Positions 62,381-64,000 of a stretch of 64,000 bases of DNA are shown here, one piece after another. The stretch is from NCBI GenBank assembly GCA_963810615.1, contig CAWEOA010000001.1, forward strand, positions 294,189 through 358,188, in the 5' to 3' direction. The position numbers and the translations under genes are program-made. The notes beneath the pieces are model-generated. The model was given only the letters and a program-made list of their open reading frames with translations. It had not been told where the DNA came from and did no database searches. The stretch is from JARRQJ01 sp963810615 (lineage in GTDB: Bacteria; Pseudomonadota; Gammaproteobacteria; DRLM01). The number at the start of each line of letters is the position of its first letter. The stretch's first letter is position 1.

Positions 62381-63897
62381 GGTTTGCTCCTGCGCAGTCG
62401 GTCATAACGGTGGGTATCGGCAACGGGCTCTGTCACCAGCTTCAAGGCCGGTGGCGGCAACGAAGGCTGGGGCCTGGGTTCATCGCTGAGTCTACTCAGG
62501 CAGTTGAGCACGTGCTGCTTGGAGGGCCGCTCGACCTTGAGCGCTTCGGCGATAGCCTGTTCGACCAGGTGCTCGTTGTGCAACAGTACCAGTGCCAGGA
62601 CGTCGACCATCTCACGATCGCCGCCGGGGTATTTAAGCAGCTTTGTCTGTAACTGCCGGAAGCTGTCTGGCAGTTCATTAAAGGGCGCGCCGTTGCGCAA
62701 GGCGCCCGGTTTACGCTGCACCACCGACAGGTAATGACGCCAGTCATACACCGTCCTGCCGCTGGTACTGTGATCGCGGGTAAATACACGTTCATGCACC
62801 GCCACCACGTTGGCTTCGGCCACGACCACCAGACGGTCGGCGTACACACGCAGGCTGACAGGCCGGTTGGCAAAGCTGGCTGGCACGCTGTAGCGATTAT
62901 GCTCGTGGGCAATCAGGCAGGTGGAGCTGACCCGCTTGTTGAACTCGACAAAGCCATCGAAGGCGGCCGGTACTTCCATCAGGCAGCCACGCTCTGCCTG
63001 CCAGTAGTCGCCGATGGTCCGGCGCTTATCCTCGGGATGCGGCAGTTTCCGCCACAGCTCAACGCAACGCTGCTTGAGCCATTGGTTCAGATCAGCCAGG
63101 GTCTTGAACGACGCTGCGCCTTGCCAGACGCGCCGTCGGGCATCCAATACATTCTTCTCGATCTGACCTTTCTCCCAACCGGCCGCCGGGTTGCAGAACT
63201 CGGCTTCGAACAGGTAATGGCTGACCATGGCAGCAAACCGCTTGTTGACATCGCGCTGCTTGCCGCGGCGGACTTTATCCACGGCCGTCTTCATGTTGTC
63301 ATAGATGCCGCGCTCTGGCACACCGCCAAAAGCCTGGAAGGCGTGGTAATGGGCATCGAACAACATCTCGTGGCTTTGCAACAGGTAGGCGCGCAGGAAG
63401 AAAGCCCGGCTGTTGCTGAGCTTGAAGTGAGCGACCTGCAACTTGGTGTTGACGCCGTTGATGGTGGCGTAGTCTTCACTCCAGTCGAACTGGAAGGCCT
63501 CACCAGGTGAAAACGCCAGCGGTACAAAGGTGTTCTTCGCCGCCGTTTTCTTGGCATCCTGCTGTTCCTGCCGCCAGGCTCGGGCAAAGGCGGCTACCCG
63601 GTCATAAGATCCGGTATAGCCCAGTTGCACCAGGTCACTATGCAACTGCCTGACCGTCTTGCGCTGCTTGCGATGCCGCCGGGACTCGCGAAACAGCCAG
63701 CTGGTCAGAGTCAGCTCGTAGTCATCCAGCTTGGATGGACTTTTACGGTTGGGATAACGCGGTTCAACCACACCACTGGCTAAATACTTGCGGACGGTAT
63801 TACTACTCAGCCCCGTTCTTCGGGTTATCTCCCGAATCGGCATCCCTTCACGGAAATGCCATCGTCTGATTACGCTTAATAACGCCACGTCGATCAC
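62377..63897 (-). CDS. istA: IS21 transposase IstA (DDE)
   Basis: 506-residue transposase. The N-terminal helix-turn-helix is MPIREITRRTGLSSNTVRKYLA (about 19-40). The catalytic core has the first Asp in FQFDWSED, the second in RGIYDNMKTAV and the Glu in KGQIEKNV. A Mu-like C-terminal domain follows. It is complete. The ATG at 63897 lies inside the right end, about 100 bases from the terminal repeat, as expected for IS21 elements. Confidence 0.95.
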   Translation of the reverse strand: MIDVALLSVIRRWHFREGMPIREITRRTGLSSNTVRKYLASGVVEPRYPNRKSPSKLDDYELTLTSWLFRESRRHRKQRKTVRQLHSDLVQLGYTGSYDRVAAFARAWRQEQQDAKKTAAKNTFVPLAFSPGEAFQFDWSEDYATINGVNTKLQVAHFKLSNSRAFFLRAYLLQSHEMLFDAHYHAFQAFGGVPERGIYDNMKTAVDKVRRGKQRDVNKRFAAMVSHYLFEAEFCNPAAGWEKGQIEKNVLDARRRVWQGAASFKTLADLNQWLKQRCVELWRKLPHPEDKRRTIGDYWQAERGCLMEVPAAFDGFVEFNKRVSSTCLIAHEHNRYSVPASFANRPVSLRVYADRLVVVAEANVVAVHERVFTRDHSTSGRTVYDWRHYLSVVQRKPGALRNGAPFNELPDSFRQLQTKLLKYPGGDREMVDVLALVLLHNEHLVEQAIAEALKVERPSKQHVLNCLSRLSDEPRPQPSLPPPALKLVTEPVADTHRYDRLRRSKP

Positions 63898-64000
63898 TCC
63901 TCTTGTCTCCTGCTTCTGCTCGATGCAGGAGGAGTTGTACGTGGGTCAAAATTCGATGCAAATTATAGGGTCAGGTGGGTCAATTTTGGGCGCAAATCAA

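Larger units (their letters stand above)
61532..64000 (-). mobile_element. IS21-family insertion sequence, right end at or just beyond window edge
   Basis: Two genes (istA, istB) on the minus strand lie within ends of matching sequence: left TGTTGATTTGCGTTTAAAAC and right, read inward, TTGATTTGCGCCCAAAATTG. Multiple inner copies of (A/T)GACCC at both ends, as in IS21 elements, which carry several transposase sites per end. The TG...CA ends are expected; the last two bases on the right would fall outside the window. It follows the tRNA-Arg fragment by 35 bases. Confidence 0.88.

Overview
This is a 64-kb chromosomal segment that reads as a gammaproteobacterium. The evidence is the protein families seen (NhaD, GltX, Crp/Fnr-like regulators, a PEP-CTERM protein, K+-independent H+-pyrophosphatase, IS21), the CCA-encoding tRNA genes and the moderately high G+C. 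I cannot place it to genus. Ion and phosphate energetics are unusually prominent: a Na+-type N-ATPase operon, a plasma-membrane-type P-type ATPase, a PPK2 polyphosphate kinase, a membrane H+-pyrophosphatase and an NhaD Na+/H+ antiporter.

Layout. 1-6173: N-ATPase operon atpD(partial)-C-Q-R-B-E-F-A-G, with no delta gene. 6293-8935: P-type ATPase. 9000-15366: gene-poor stretch with a Crp/Fnr regulator between two diverged copies of a non-coding repeat, ppk2, a PEP-CTERM protein, a frameshifted second Crp/Fnr gene and an orphan terminator. 15367-20037: tandem REC-PAS-GGDEF-EAL paralogues (the first frameshifted) and the tail of a third EAL gene. 20383-25147: a 59-codon gene, hppA, a beta-CASP metallo-hydrolase and a LOG-family protein. 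25591-25866: a MITE-like element. 26223-34656: two PepSY proteins, then a compact response regulator / outer-membrane factor / adaptor / RND pump / histidine kinase operon. 34760-42978: DUF2784 and STAS-like proteins, class I aldolase, an acyl-CoA synthetase-acetyltransferase fusion divergent from an HDAC-like deacetylase, and a membrane diguanylate cyclase.

43214-51938 is a nitrogen-scavenging region: formamidase (fmdA), fmdB, a five-gene Urt/Fmd-type ABC transporter and aliphatic amidase (amiE). It has two candidate sigma-54 promoters and NtrC-like half-sites, and ends in a strong terminator. Amides imported by the transporter would be cut to ammonia plus formate or acetate. No urease gene is in the window.

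52149-61311 holds a DUF523/DUF1722 protein, nhaD, a twice-frameshifted acetate kinase, an M14-like metallo-hydrolase, a GCS2-type ligase, tRNA-Val, gltX, tRNA-Ala and tRNA-Glu. At 61447 lies a 3' fragment of tRNA-Arg, a candidate integration scar, followed by an IS21-family element (istA/istB) that runs to the window edge.

Five reading-frame breaks (a Crp gene, a GGDEF-EAL gene, an EAL remnant, and two in ackA) can each be explained by one extra base. They may be real pseudogenes or residual assembly insertions; reads would decide.
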